This document shows, one piece after another, positions 9,765 through 20,235 of a stretch of DNA of 64,000 nucleotides (the stretch's first letter is position 1; each line of letters starts with the position of its first letter). Where the stretch lies: NCBI GenBank assembly GCA_032716605.1, contig CM064480.1, positions 48,062,466 through 48,126,465 on the forward strand. Direction: 5' to 3'. Source of the DNA: Paralithodes platypus (taxonomy: Eukaryota; Arthropoda; Malacostraca; Decapoda; Lithodidae). A model generated the notes under the pieces. It saw only the letters and a program-made list of their open reading frames with translations. It ran no database searches and was not told the origin of the DNA. Both the position numbers and the translations under genes were made by a program.

Positions 9765-11502
9765 TGGCATAAATGTTACAACGGAAAGCGCTAGCTCCAA
9801 CCTCTGATGTATTTTCCCAGTGAACAAAGAACACAAATACTCTACAGAGTTCTATATGCAATAATAGGCTATCAAACTCTCAATAAATGTGCGTCTACTC
9901 TAGGCTTAATGTTATGTGAAAACAGCCTATTACTACCTATAACCGAAGGTGCTTGGTTATGGTATGCAAAGTAAGGTGGTAAGAGAAGTTACAGCTTACG
10001 TTACTTTAATCAATAAATGTCAGGCACTCCTGCATGAAAGAAAGTGCACTAAAGTCCTTCAACACTAACAAGGAATCTTCTTTAAATGTTAGATGCTATA
10101 AAGATGCTCGTATCGGAAATGGAACCCAAAAGGCAGGCAGCGGAACAATGCTCGTGCAGGCTATGCACACAAAAAGGCAGAATATATAATGCCGTCGGAG
10201 CCAAGAATATCCTAAACACAACAACAATAATAATAATCGCCACGACAATGCAGTATTCCTATCAACAAAAAGAGCCTAAGTCGTTTGTGTCTCAATACAT
10301 CAAACTAGGCTGCGAAATGCTTGTGTAATAATAAATGGGTATGCATACAAAGAGTAATTAGGTTAATATACTTAATGTCTACTATGATTGATAAAGTCTA
10401 GCTAGAGTCAATGATACGAGATACTGGTGCGCATGGCATGCCGCATAGCCTAGTGCAAATCTCAAGTCTGTGCGTCAAATATTACGTTATAGGGAAGGGT
10501 AGCTCTCTTGAGAAACCTTAATACCGAAGTATTAAGCGTTCTCCTGGCGTACCTCAAAGACAAACAATCGAGACTAGAACAGTGCAGAATGGTATAGGCA
10601 AAAAGCCCTCATTCGTGCATGCTCTATTCTCAATGGCACACAGACTAGAATTTACTCAATCAACTCCAGTTCTCAGGTATGTCGTGCCGCCTTAACTGAA
10701 GCCAGCACTCATAGGAAACAATACCTATAATATCAGACTCCTAGTCTAGCATTATCTAATCCAGCAGAACACTAATAACTAAAGGAAGCAGTACTAAACA
10801 ATATAAATGCCAACCAATGCTTCGTGATCCACTTATCTTAACAACTAACATACATAGGCTATATCAGACCTTAACACACAATACAACTGGCCAGCATTAA
10901 GCTGATTTTGCAGAGTTAACCAGAGGGGGTATAATATTTATAAAAGGTGGTGAAGGATATGGAAAATGAGAGAGATAGGCAGAGGAAAAGATTCTCAGGT
11001 ACGGAGCGGGGACAGATAGCAAGGGAAAAAAAGATGGGTGTGTTCTAGAAACCAGATCTGAGGGAGAGAGTGGCGAGGAACTGTATATATACTCGCACTA
11101 GCTCGCGCGTGGGAAAACAGCGGTTACAAGTCATCTAACCACTAGCAAAGCATACAGCATGGTAAGGGCCTCTCTCCACCAACCCCCGCGAGGCAGCCAG
11201 CCGTGATGTCATCGAGCGGGACAAAAAACACTGCGCGCCCCCTCTCACTCCGGTCTACTCCCTCTCTCTCCCAGATCCTATCATTACTAGTTAATGATAA
11301 AATATATACTTTACAATTAAATATATAAAGCCTTGACATGGGCGAAAACAAAGAGCCTTTCTGGACTGCCCATGACACGAGCTTTCATATGAAATAAAGC
11401 ACACTCTAATACACAAACTATAGCCCCATCCACTGCCCTGGCGATCCTAGCGAGTCACTGTAGAACAAGCCATGCAGTTCTAACGGAGTGGTTAACGTCA
11501 CA
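9765..11502 (+). mobile_element. probable solo LTR inserted between protease and integrase, copy A
   Basis: 1738 bp of stop-rich sequence between the protease and integrase coding parts. It starts TGGCATAAATG and ends GTTAACGTCACA. It is flanked by AGTA at 9760-9763 and 11503-11506 (AGTAA versus AGTAC if five bases are taken). The codon phase on both sides is the same, so the flanking Gypsy frame is continuous across the site. Inside are TATATATAC near 11083 and AATAAA near 11393, which fits a U3-R-U5 layout. I see no similarity to the surrounding element's own LTR. A fragment of another element type cannot be excluded. Copy B has it at 43420-45166. Confidence 0.65.
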
Positions 11503-12990
11503 AGTACCAGCAGCGCTTCTTGGCGACTCGGTATTGGCACCATTGTTGGAGTCTGGAGAAGCCCCAGGACCTGTCACAGCTAGTGAGGAGGTAGGGCAGG
11601 AAGAGACTCCGAGGCAGCAACGTTACACACAGAGAGAATAAAGGGTTGCTCAGTTTGACATTGGGGGAGGACATGGGTTGCTTCGGAAGCATCTAGACCG
11701 GTTTGCTCCCTCGGATATTAGTAAACTGCAGTTGGAGGATCCGGAAGTTCAGAAGTGTGGTAATGGTGCTGTCGAGCTCGAGGAGGACGGGGATGCAAAG
11801 CCAGGAGATTTTTTTTATATTGATGGAAAATTGTATCGGCGATTTCAAGACCCGAAGAGAAGTTGGGAGGGTGGGTCAGGAGTGGTAGACCAGCTGGTTG
11901 TGCCGAGGGCGTGCAGGGATAGCCTACTGCCTACTGAGGTTGGCCCACGATGTGCCGTTGGCAGGACACTTGGGAGTACGCAAGACGGTAGTGGCTTTGG
12001 TGAAGTTGTTTTGATGGCCAGGTTTAAAAGCACAGGTTGTGTCATGGGTGGCAATGTGCAGTACCTGCCAGAAAGTTGGTAAACCGAACCAATGCATCCC
12101 AAAGGCTCCGTTACAACCTATTCCTGTCATGGGGCCCCCCTTCAGTAAGGTAGTTATAGACATGGTTGGCCCCCTCCCTTCTACTAGGGCCGGTAATAAA
12201 TTTCTCCTGACGATAATGGATGTAGCGACCCGATATCCTGATGCATACCCCATGAGGAATGGCATGGCAAAGACGGTGGTTTAGGAACTTGCTTTTGTAC
12301 TTTTCCCGGTATGGTTTTCCGCAGGAAATACAGTCCACCAGGGGTCTAACTTTACCTCGAACATATTTACACAGACAATGCAGCAACACGGGATCACAAC
12401 AGTAGTGTCGTCGGCTTATCACCCTGAGAGCCAAGGGGTGTTAGAGAGGTGGCATTCGACCTTAAAGAGTATGCTCCGTTGTTATTGTCTGGAGAATGGT
12501 AAGGACTGGGACCTGGGTTTGCCTTATGCATTGTTCGCTGCGAGAGAGGTACCTGGAGAAAGCCTCGGGTTTAGTCCGAATGAGCTTGTCTTTGGCCATC
12601 GCATCAGAGGCCCTCTCAACATGGTTAAGGAGATCTGGGAGGGTACTACTAAGCCGTGCTCATTATTAAAATATGTTCTCGAGAGCCGCGAACGGATGTT
12701 GAAGAGCTTGGAGTTGGCTGGCCGAAATTTGGTGGGATCCCAGGCCCAGATGAAGGACAGATACGACCAGAAGGTGAAACTCCGGGAGTTTCAGGTGGGT
12801 CAGGAGGTGTTGATCTTACTGCCTTTGGTGGGTCATCCCTTATCCGCTAAGTATACTGGTCCTTATAGGGTAGTGGAGAAGATCTCAGAACTGGATTACC
12901 TGGTGGCCACTCCAGACAGGAGGAAAAGAAATCAGTTGTGCCATGTCAACCTGATGAAGGAGTTTGTGAGGCACCCCCCTGAGCCTCTCA
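11503..12990 (+). pseudogene. int: integrase of Gypsy element, copy A
   Basis: An acidic linker (about 11507-11670, with an in-frame TAA at 11639-11641 also present in copy B) leads into the integrase. The HHCC zinc domain lies at about 11935-12070, with paired His in the LAHD and GHLG contexts and CSTC at about 12052. In the catalytic core the first Asp is at 12159 (VVIDMVGP) and the Glu at 12444 (GVLERWH); the second Asp codon is damaged by a missing base near 12337 but is intact in copy B. The GPY/F module (YTGPYRVVEK) is at about 12853. Frameshifts near 11930 and a TGA near 12015 are shared with copy B; an extra T near 12284 is unique to copy A. The domain inserts cDNA into host DNA. Confidence 0.9.
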
Positions 12991-14512
12991 CTGTCCCGGT
13001 GATGACTTGCAGCGGTCAAGGTGGAGAAGGAGGAAGGGACAGTCACGCTCAGGTGGAGGATAACTGGGATTGTCATGTCTCCGCAGACCAGTGGGCGGGG
13101 AACTCGAGACAGGTGGCTCACGAGGCTCTAGAGCACCTGCCTGAGCAACAGCGTGTAGCCGTGCAGCACCTATTCGGTTCATACCCTGCTGTGTTTGCGG
13201 AGCACCCAGGCCTCACAACTCATGCGGTGCATGATGTGGATGTAGGAGATCACCCACCCTTTAAATCAGTACCATACCGAGTCCCTCTTATCAAACTCCC
13301 AGCACTCAGGGACGAGTTAGCGTATATGTTGGATCGGGGCCTGATAGAAAAGGGTGCCATTAGGTGGACATCTCCCGTCACTCTGCAGCCCAAGCCTGAT
13401 AGGAAAGTTCGTTTTTGTGTTGATTTCCGGCGGTTAAACGGTTTAACCCCCACCAATGCTTACCCCCTTCCTCGTGTGGATGACAGTGTCGACAAGATCG
13501 GAAAGGCACAGTATTTGACCAAGGTAGACCTAGTGAAAGGTTACTGGCAAGTGCCGCTGTCGGAGCGAGCGAAGGAGGTTTGCTGGTGTGTGGTGGATGG
13601 TAACACCTATCGTTGGAACGTCATGCCTTATGGACTCAAGAATGCACCAGCGACTTTCCAGAATCTGATGAATGACCTAGTAGCAGACATCCCTAACTGT
13701 ACTGTGTATTTAGACGACGTGATAATTTATGACGACGACTTTGAAAGTCACTGTGCACACATTGAAGCCTTGTTTAACAAGCTTAGTGAAGCAGGGCTTG
13801 GTAGTGAATCCAAAAAAAGTGTGACTTTGTAAGGGCAACTGTGCAGTATCTAGGATTTGTGGTCGGGAGAGGCCAGGTTTGCCCTCCTCAGAATAAGATG
13901 CAGGCTATCAATCAGTTCCCTAGACCGACCACCAAGCGGCAGATTATGAGGTTTATAGGCATGATCGGGTACTATCGCCGCTTTATTCAAGGATATTCAA
14001 CTGTGTTAGCACCTCTGACGGACTTATTAGCGAAGGACAAGAAGTTTCTGTGGGCGCCAGAGTGTGAAAAGGCATTTTCCCTTGTTAAACACTCATCCAA
14101 TACTCAAGGCCCCAGACTTCGACAGGCCGTTTCAGTTGGCAACTGATGCCAGCGGGGTTGGGGCTGGTGCCGTCTTGATGCAGACAGACGAAGAGGGCCT
14201 GGAACACCCAGTAAGTTTTTCTCCAAAAAGTTCAATTCGGCCCAGAAGAATTACTCAGTGGTGGAGAAAGAATTACTGGCGATAATGCTGGCGCTCAGGC
14301 ACTTCGAAGTGTATGTTCCGGCCTATGGACCAGTCGTGGTAGTGTATACTGATCACCACCCTCTTAAATTCCTCAATCAGTTTCACAATCGGAATATGAG
14401 ACTGACACGGTGGTCGTTGATGTTACAGGAGTACAATTTAGACATTCGCCATATTGCCGGTAGTGATAACGTCATTGCTGATTGTTTGTCGAGGGTGGAG
14501 GATCCGAGTTAG
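12991..14512 (+). pseudogene. pol: reverse transcriptase and RNase H of Gypsy element, copy A
   Basis: This follows the integrase GPY/F module in the same open frame (12378-13832 is uninterrupted from the integrase core into the reverse transcriptase). RT motifs: CVDFRRLN near 13417, LTKVDLVKGYWQVPL near 13516 (first Asp), MPYGLKNAP near 13623 and YLDD at 13707-13718. RNase H follows, with TDAS (about 14142), EKELLAIMLAL (about 14262), YTDHHPLKF (about 14346) and the end at 14512. Extra bases near 13797 and 13810, a frameshift near 14090 (shared with copy B) and one near 14215 break the frame. There is no integrase downstream: only 370 bp separate RNase H from the 3' LTR. Confidence 0.92.
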
Positions 14513-14890
14513 GCTACCACAGGTGTGCGGGTTTGTGTGGAGTAAAATTGGCTTGCCCCTGTAAGTGCAGCCACCATAAACATATTAAAAATGAAAATTC
14601 TATAAAAACTCTTTCTTTAATAGTTAATTTTTTTTTAAGTATGTTATAGCTAAAGTTCTGAGTCGAACCTGTGCTTCTCTCAGAAGGCTGGGCTAGTAGA
14701 TGCTCGCTCTAGGAGCATAGCAGTATGAATTAATTAAGCTATTGTGTTGGGAGGGGTTGTAATTTTTGTTGTTGATGAGAACTGAGCTTTGCCTTCTTTG
14801 TTGCGAAGTGATTAGGAGTGGCGAGTCTTATCGGCGTTCTGCTTGACAGATATGGAGCTCATGGTTGAGCGTCTAATATCTTGGGGGGGG
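14513..14890 (+). other. Gypsy 3' untranslated stretch and polypurine tract
   Basis: About 370 noncoding bases, ending in TTGGGGGGGGGGGG immediately before the 3' LTR. The G run fits the purine tract that primes plus-strand DNA. No envelope-like or chromodomain frame is visible. Confidence 0.7.
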
Positions 14891-17208
14891 GGGGATACCT
14901 GCAGCTTAGCAGAACGCCACGTGGGCTCAGCCGCTCGCTTGGCCACTCGCTAACACTCGCCAGGGCGATGTATTTGGCTACAGTCTATCTACAATGTTTT
15001 ACTTTCTTTCTTGTGAATCGTCATGTCACAGGCAGTACAGAAGTGGTCTTTATTTTCACCTGTGACAATGCATTATATTTTATATCATCAGTTATAAGTT
15101 TAATGTATAAGACCGAATGATACAGCTAGAGAGTGTGAGTGAGTAAGTACAGGAGACAGAGGGTAGTCGCGTAGGGTTACACGTTGCCTCGGTGACGTCA
15201 TGCCTAGGCCGGGCCCTCTGAGTGGCTGGCTGCCATACCACCCTCCTGCCGCGTCAGGAAGTAGTCCCCCCCGCACTCCTGCTGCCTCTGTGTCTTCCTT
15301 GCTCAGAGCTTGCCTGACCAGCATACCCTTAACATCTCCCTTGCCACCTGTCCCCCGACTTCTACCTATAGAACACTTTCTCTCTCTCTCAACTTCTTAC
15401 CTCTCATTCTTCCTGATCTATTTAATATCATAACTCCCCTTTGGTTCTGCACGATTTCATATATCGGCCATCGTATTATATGCTGAAGCTCTCAGATATT
15501 ACATGTTTAGTTAGGCATTTTGGAGGGGTTACCATTTTGTCTATAGAGGTTCGACACACTCACGGTGTCTCCCTACCTATTCCTTGGCTGTCTGCTGGGC
15601 TATTTAATGCTAGACTCGGGTAAGGCTACTCATGTTGCGATTTCCGATGTGTACCAGGTTTTGTTGAACTTGTACAATCGCAACGGATACGTGGGAAGCC
15701 TAGGTGGTCTTTCTGACTGTGTACCTTGTGAGTTTAGCACTTTGTGGCGAGTGAGGGTTTTTGCCTCTGCCACCCAACACTGTGCTAACTCGTTTTGCTT
15801 TGACTTTGAGAGGGTCGCCAGGAGAGAACCAGATACTAGCGATCTGGATCTCTCAAGAGAGCACCCCGTCATTTAACGTAATTTGGCCGCACAGTCTTAA
15901 GGACCTCGCTAGGCTACGAGCCGCTTGCTCAGCCATTGTTTCCTAGCCTACGACATCCCAGCTAGACTTTATTAGCCTAGAAGACACCCGATTAGGATTA
16001 TAAGCTCGTATGTTATGTATGCAGCATTTTTTGTTCACGTTGATTGTAAGCCTTGGTTGTTGTTGAGTTGCACAACCCCAGCAGGATTTTTGAGTTGCCT
16101 GACGAAGTACTTCTTTTGTTGTTGGAGATAATACTATTGTGCATTTATTATTATTCCCGTGTCAGTTAACACTGTCTGTCCCTACACTTGTCATATCTTG
16201 TTCCTGCTTTATATAACAGTTCAAAATCCGATTCGATCATCTTAAGCAGCATCAGACTTTCTTCAGAAGATTCCTGCTCGATGCTTTAGGACTTTCATTC
16301 ACTTTCTTTAATATAGGAGTGACAGTTTATTATTGCTTAGAGTAACTTTAATTATACCTTCTTCTTGTTAGCATTAAATCATTGCAATGATTTAATTAAG
16401 ATCTCTATATTTTCCTTTTATACATTATTAACGTAATTGTATGTTGTTGTGATCAGGCTGTATCAGAGATCATCAGCCTGTAGTTGTTGTTGTTGTTGTT
16501 GTTGTTGTTCCCCAAGCTGCCTGGCCGAACAGCCCCAAGGCCCCGAGCAATTCCAAGGCCATAACCGAGTGCCCCCACAGAACCCTCCCCGCCGACCACA
16601 ATAAAACCTGGGTGACCGAAGCCACTCCATGGCGGGGGGCTGAGGAGGGTGCGGAAACGCCCGGGAAACCAAATCCCCACCCAGGGCCCTGTGCTCCTCA
16701 GCAATTATGAAGAGAAAGTTGAGGGGCAAGGGAAAAATGTGACACTTTGGCTTCCAATCTTGGTAGATTGGGAGGTCAATCCACGGAAGAGACGCCGTCA
16801 CTTGAGATCTAGAAAATATATAAGTTAAAGGAAAAGTCAGAGTAAGCTATGGGTATGGCAGAGATTGCTCAGCTCTCACTCTGATAGACCAGCCCATCAC
16901 CACATGACTAGAACCCAATCCTCTCAGCATCAGCTAGGAAAGGCCCTAGAAAGCCGCCTTTGGCGGGGGGATAGCTCCCCTATTTCAACCCCTTTCGGGG
17001 TTGGGCACCCGCCCTGTAGTAGTAGTAGTGCATTTATACCGAGTTATAGGATACCCCGTTATCGCAGATTTAACTCTGGAGGATATAGGTGTTTTTGTGC
17101 GCCGGCATTATAAGTTCAAGGTTTGGATCTAGGGTTACCGTTGTGGCTGTGTGCCTTTCTAGTCCAATGATTAAGAGCCCTTGTTTTATACGAGTCCCGG
17201 TCGAAACA
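14891..17208 (+). repeat. 3' LTR, copy A
   Basis: Aligns with 5441-7450 from CCTGCAGCTTAGC to CCCGGTCGAAACA. It is longer because it contains a 529-bp SINE-like insertion (16484-17012), and it lacks the MITE found in the 5' LTR. Scattered single-base differences from the 5' LTR show that the insertion is not very recent. After 17208 the interrupted MITE continues. Confidence 0.85.
16484..17012 (-). mobile_element. SINE-like element with (CAA)n tail inside 3' LTR
   Basis: 529 bp flanked by the direct repeat CCTGTAG (16477-16483 and 17013-17019). The 5' LTR keeps the empty site at 7258-7264. Read on the minus strand it ends in about eight CAA triplets, which fits target-primed retroposition. 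Its minus-strand 5' end holds two compact GC hairpins (CCCCGAAAGGGG and CCGCCAAAGGCGG). I find no convincing A and B boxes at normal spacing, so the RNA class is unknown. A copy lacking the hairpin head lies at 26336-26775. Confidence 0.75.
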
Positions 17209-17363
17209 CCGGGAATCTTTTTTACCGAAAAATGTACAAATCTGTCTTGAAAAGGGGTCTAGGAGCGTGTTTTAAAGCTTGATGGAGTTCTAGCAAGGAA
17301 ACTATAAACAAATAAATAACTAATTAAATATGTAGCCCAAAGAACAAGCACTACCCCCCTTAA
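17205..17363 (-). mobile_element. TTAA MITE family 1, right half, after Gypsy element
   Basis: Resumes at CCGGGAATCTTTTTTACCG directly after the 3' LTR and ends CCCCCCTTAA at 17354-17363. Together with 5252-5440 it makes up one interrupted family-1 element. The bases CCGG occur at both junctions. Confidence 0.8.
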
Positions 17364-17710
17364 AACAGTATGAATCAAGAATATAATAATCAAATAAAAA
17401 GTCAGAACTGGTTATGGGAAGTAAAGGACACCAGCCCTCACTCTGATATATCAAGACCACCACATTTCTTTTGTAATTCAAAGTTAGTAGACATACTGTA
17501 TTTATCTGAGCCAGCGAAGTTGGATAAATTAAATGGAATAAGTAGTGTAAATGCGAGTTCTGTCTGCGTGCTTAGGAGGAAGGGAGGAGTATACTCGTAT
17601 GTACTCCTACCTTCCTCCTTTAAACCGTTCACACACACTCGTTAATGTGCCCTAACCCTTCCCGTTCGCTTCACAATTAAACTAATCTCTTCCTTACTCC
17701 CTGCACTTAA
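17364..17710. other. noncoding stretch with SINE-related module
   Basis: About 350 bp without a supportable gene. The sequence near 17400-17460 (GTCAGA...CACTCTGAT) resembles a ~60-bp module of the SINE-like element. A near-palindrome AGGAGGAAGG...CCTTCCTCCT surrounds 17572-17620. Confidence 0.5.
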
Positions 17711-17771
17711 CCTCTCTCTCTCTCTCTCTCTCTTTCTATCTCTCTCTATATCTATCTATCTATATATCTAC

Positions 17772-17851
<80 letters not shown>
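17710..17851. repeat. (CT)n then (TA)n microsatellite
   Basis: A CT-rich run followed by about 40 TA units (17771-17851). The copy B counterpart (51368-51512) has a different unit count. It encodes nothing. Confidence 0.95.
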
Positions 17852-17853
<2 letters not shown>

Positions 17854-18989
17854 CTATCCTTTCAAAACAAAAACAAATCTATTGCTAGTATCACTATAAT
17901 TAATATTGTCACTATCGCCACTAGTTGTTATTATTATTAGCATTGTTACGATTATTATGATTAATACCATTATTATTACCGGTATTAATATTATTATTAT
18001 TAGTATTAGTATTATTTTATTAGTATTAATATTATAATATATACTAGTTGCGTTGTTAGCCAATATGCATCTTTGTATATCTGATTTTGCTTGTACCTAC
18101 TGATGTATGTTACCCATATCCAGCCTCGTCCCCCCCCCCCACGCTTCTGCCCCCTCCCTGTCCTTCCTCCTTCCTCCCTCCCAGCTTCACCCCACCCCCC
18201 TTTTATACCAAGAGATCCTTCGTAATCTACATAAACTCGTCTAACGATAACACAAATGTAATGTGAATTTGAGCTTAGATCCTCAAGGGGTCAATAACAG
18301 TGATTCATCAGCGACTAGTTCCCAGTATGATGTAATTAAATGTAACTACAGTGTTTCGGAAATGTACGTATGTATGTATGTATGTATGTATGTATACAAA
18401 GGACTGAAAAGGGGCTCCAGTCCCGACGCTATTCTTGACTTACAGTGTTCTGGCACAATAATCCAATAGGGTTGATAGCCTCTGAAGTCCTATTTTAACT
18501 AAGTAATGTATATATGTGTGTATGTATGTATATATGTATGTATGTATTCAGGCATATACCCCATGGCTGGGGGTGGCCGACTCGAGACAGAGCTAGAACT
18601 GAAGCAACATTTAAAGTTCCAATTCTTAAGGTCCAGGACTACTTTCGCGTTTCCTCGACCGTTTCTCTGTCTCATCTAGTATGTGAATTATACAAGGGGG
18701 GAGGGTTCATACCCTTCTGCCCCAAGAAGGAAAACTTGGACAGTAAAAGAGACAGACAGAAACTGATATGGTTGGGTAGAGGATGCCAAAACTCACTCTG
18801 GATAGGACCAGCCCTCACCCAGTATTTGCTTGTATTCAGCTTCTTGATATTAATTGCTTGTATACCTGATGATGCTCTAGTTTGGTGTTAAAAGTTGTAA
18901 AGTTCAATACTGTAGATTTACTAATGCTTGCGGCCACACTATGTTCTCTATCTCACTGATCCTCATTCATTACGACTACTCTCGATTAA
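17852..18989. other. noncoding, AT-rich, short TATG repeats
   Basis: ATT-rich triplet repeats to 18050, C-rich patches near 18130-18200, TATG tetranucleotide runs at 18365-18393 and 18514-18548. A SINE-related module lies at about 18755-18825. No gene is supported; open frames do not hold in copy B. Confidence 0.6.
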
Positions 18990-19201
18990 GCCGGTATCAC
19001 ACGAGCGATTTTATAGTCAACATTCAAAGATCAAACATTTTCTGGCAACATTTCTGGAATATTTTGCACTGGTATGGGAAACTAGACTGATGATGGATAT
19101 GAATTTAGCTGATACCGAAATATATAAAAGGTTAACCTCATAAGCTGCCAGACCAGTGTTGAGGATAAATGTTGAGGGAAAAGCATTCGTGTGATACTAG
19201 T
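18990..19201. mobile_element. TTAA MITE family 2, second copy
   Basis: The left flank is TTAA (18986-18989), then GCCGGTATCACACGAG. The body matches 4607-4816 (for example CTGGCAACATTTCTGGAATA). The right terminus is decayed (GTGATACTAGT in place of GTGATACCGGC). Copy B has it at 52629-52850. Confidence 0.75.
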
Positions 19202-19422
19202 GGTCAATATTTTCGGCCTAAATATAATGAATACGCCCACTGTATATAGCATGTATATTGTCAGTTGACGGTAAATGTGATCTCTTAGCAGCTGCTTGTT
19301 CGATACTTAGCGGTAAAATAGAAAACAAATCGACATCTAAATGGTAAGAAAGGTCTAATAATTATTGATACAGAAATTGGTTGAAAAGTCTTAAAACCGC
19401 CAAACTAACGTCTTAAAATCTA
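19202..19422 (+). other. spacer and MITE family 1 fragment
   Basis: From about 19310 it matches the right-hand half of the family-1 element (AAATCGACATCTAAATGG, AAAGTCTTAAAACCGCCAAA). It leads directly into the minisatellite built from that element's end. Confidence 0.6.
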
Positions 19423-19967
19423 AAAACTAATGAGACTAAATATGAGGGAGAAGGGGGGCAGAGAAACTAATGAGACTAAACATGAGGGAGAAGGGGGGCA
19501 GAAAAACTAATGAGACTAAACATGAGGGAGAAGGGGGGCAGAGAAACTAATGAGACCTAAACATGAGGGAGAAGGGGGGCAGAAAAACTAATGAGGCTAA
19601 ACATGAGGGAGAAGGGGGGCAGAGAAACTAATGAGACTAAACATGAGGGAGAAGGGGGGCAGAAAAACTAATGAGACTAAACATGAGGGAGAAGGGGGGC
19701 AGAGAAAACTAATGAGACTAAACATGAGGGAGAAGGGGGGAAGAGAAACTAATGAGACTAAACATGAGGGAGAAGGGGGGCAGAAAAACTAATGAGACTA
19801 AACATGAGGGAGAAGGGGGGCAGAAAAACTAATGAGACTAAACATGAGGGAGAAGGGGGGAAGAGAAACTAATGAGACTAAACATGAGGGAGAAGGGGGG
19901 CAGAAAAACTAATGAGACTAAACATGAGGGAGAAGGGGGGCAGAAAAACATAACCATCCCCCCTTAA
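19423..19967 (+). repeat. 40-bp minisatellite from right end of MITE family 1, 13 units
   Basis: Thirteen copies of a ~40-bp unit (core AACTAATGAGACTAAACATG then AGGGAGAAGGGGGG), followed by ACATAACCATCCCCCCTTAA. A single-copy form of this unit sits at the right end of ordinary family-1 elements (for example 5115-5160 and 20520-20570). The array is thus an expansion of the terminal segment, still capped by the TTAA end at 19964-19967. Copy B also has 13 units (about 53075-53598), with different unit variants. Confidence 0.85.
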
Positions 19968-20166
19968 TGCCACGTTTTCACAATGAACAACTATTTCGCT
20001 ACATTATTGTGGTCATAGCTTAATAATCAAGATTCAGACATGGCAAGTTACCGGCAGCAGGGAGAACATACACAATAGAATATAACAGAGTAGAAGTGAG
20101 AATATATTAGCTTGTTATACCGGCCAGGCAGTGTCACGCGTTATAAGGAGACTGTTCATATATACA

Positions 20167-20168
<2 letters not shown>

Positions 20169-20232
<64 letters not shown>
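20169..20232. repeat. (TG)n microsatellite
   Basis: About 30 TG units followed by GGT triplets. It lies at, and probably replaces, the left end of a MITE. The copy B array (53801-53878) is longer and has TATG interruptions. Confidence 0.95.
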
Positions 20233-20234
<2 letters not shown>

Positions 20235-20235
20235 T

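Larger units (their letters stand above)
5441..17208 (+). mobile_element. Ty3/Gypsy LTR retrotransposon with IN before RT (Gmr1-like), copy A
   Basis: An 11.8 kb element made of a 5' LTR (5441-7450), leader, gag-protease, integrase, reverse transcriptase, RNase H, a poly-G purine tract (14883-14894) and a 3' LTR (about 14891-17208). The target-site duplication is CCGG (5437-5440 and 17205-17212 overlap region), inside a TTAA MITE. The integrase precedes the reverse transcriptase, as in Gmr1-like Gypsy elements and unlike other Gypsy clades. It is inactive: it has frameshifts, stops and a solo-LTR-like insertion, and the two LTRs differ by point changes and by one separate insertion each. Confidence 0.9.

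Noticed and set aside
19423..19967. CRISPR-like array of regular repeats
   Set aside because: There are no unique spacers: the whole 40-bp unit repeats. The genome is eukaryotic, and the unit comes from a MITE end.
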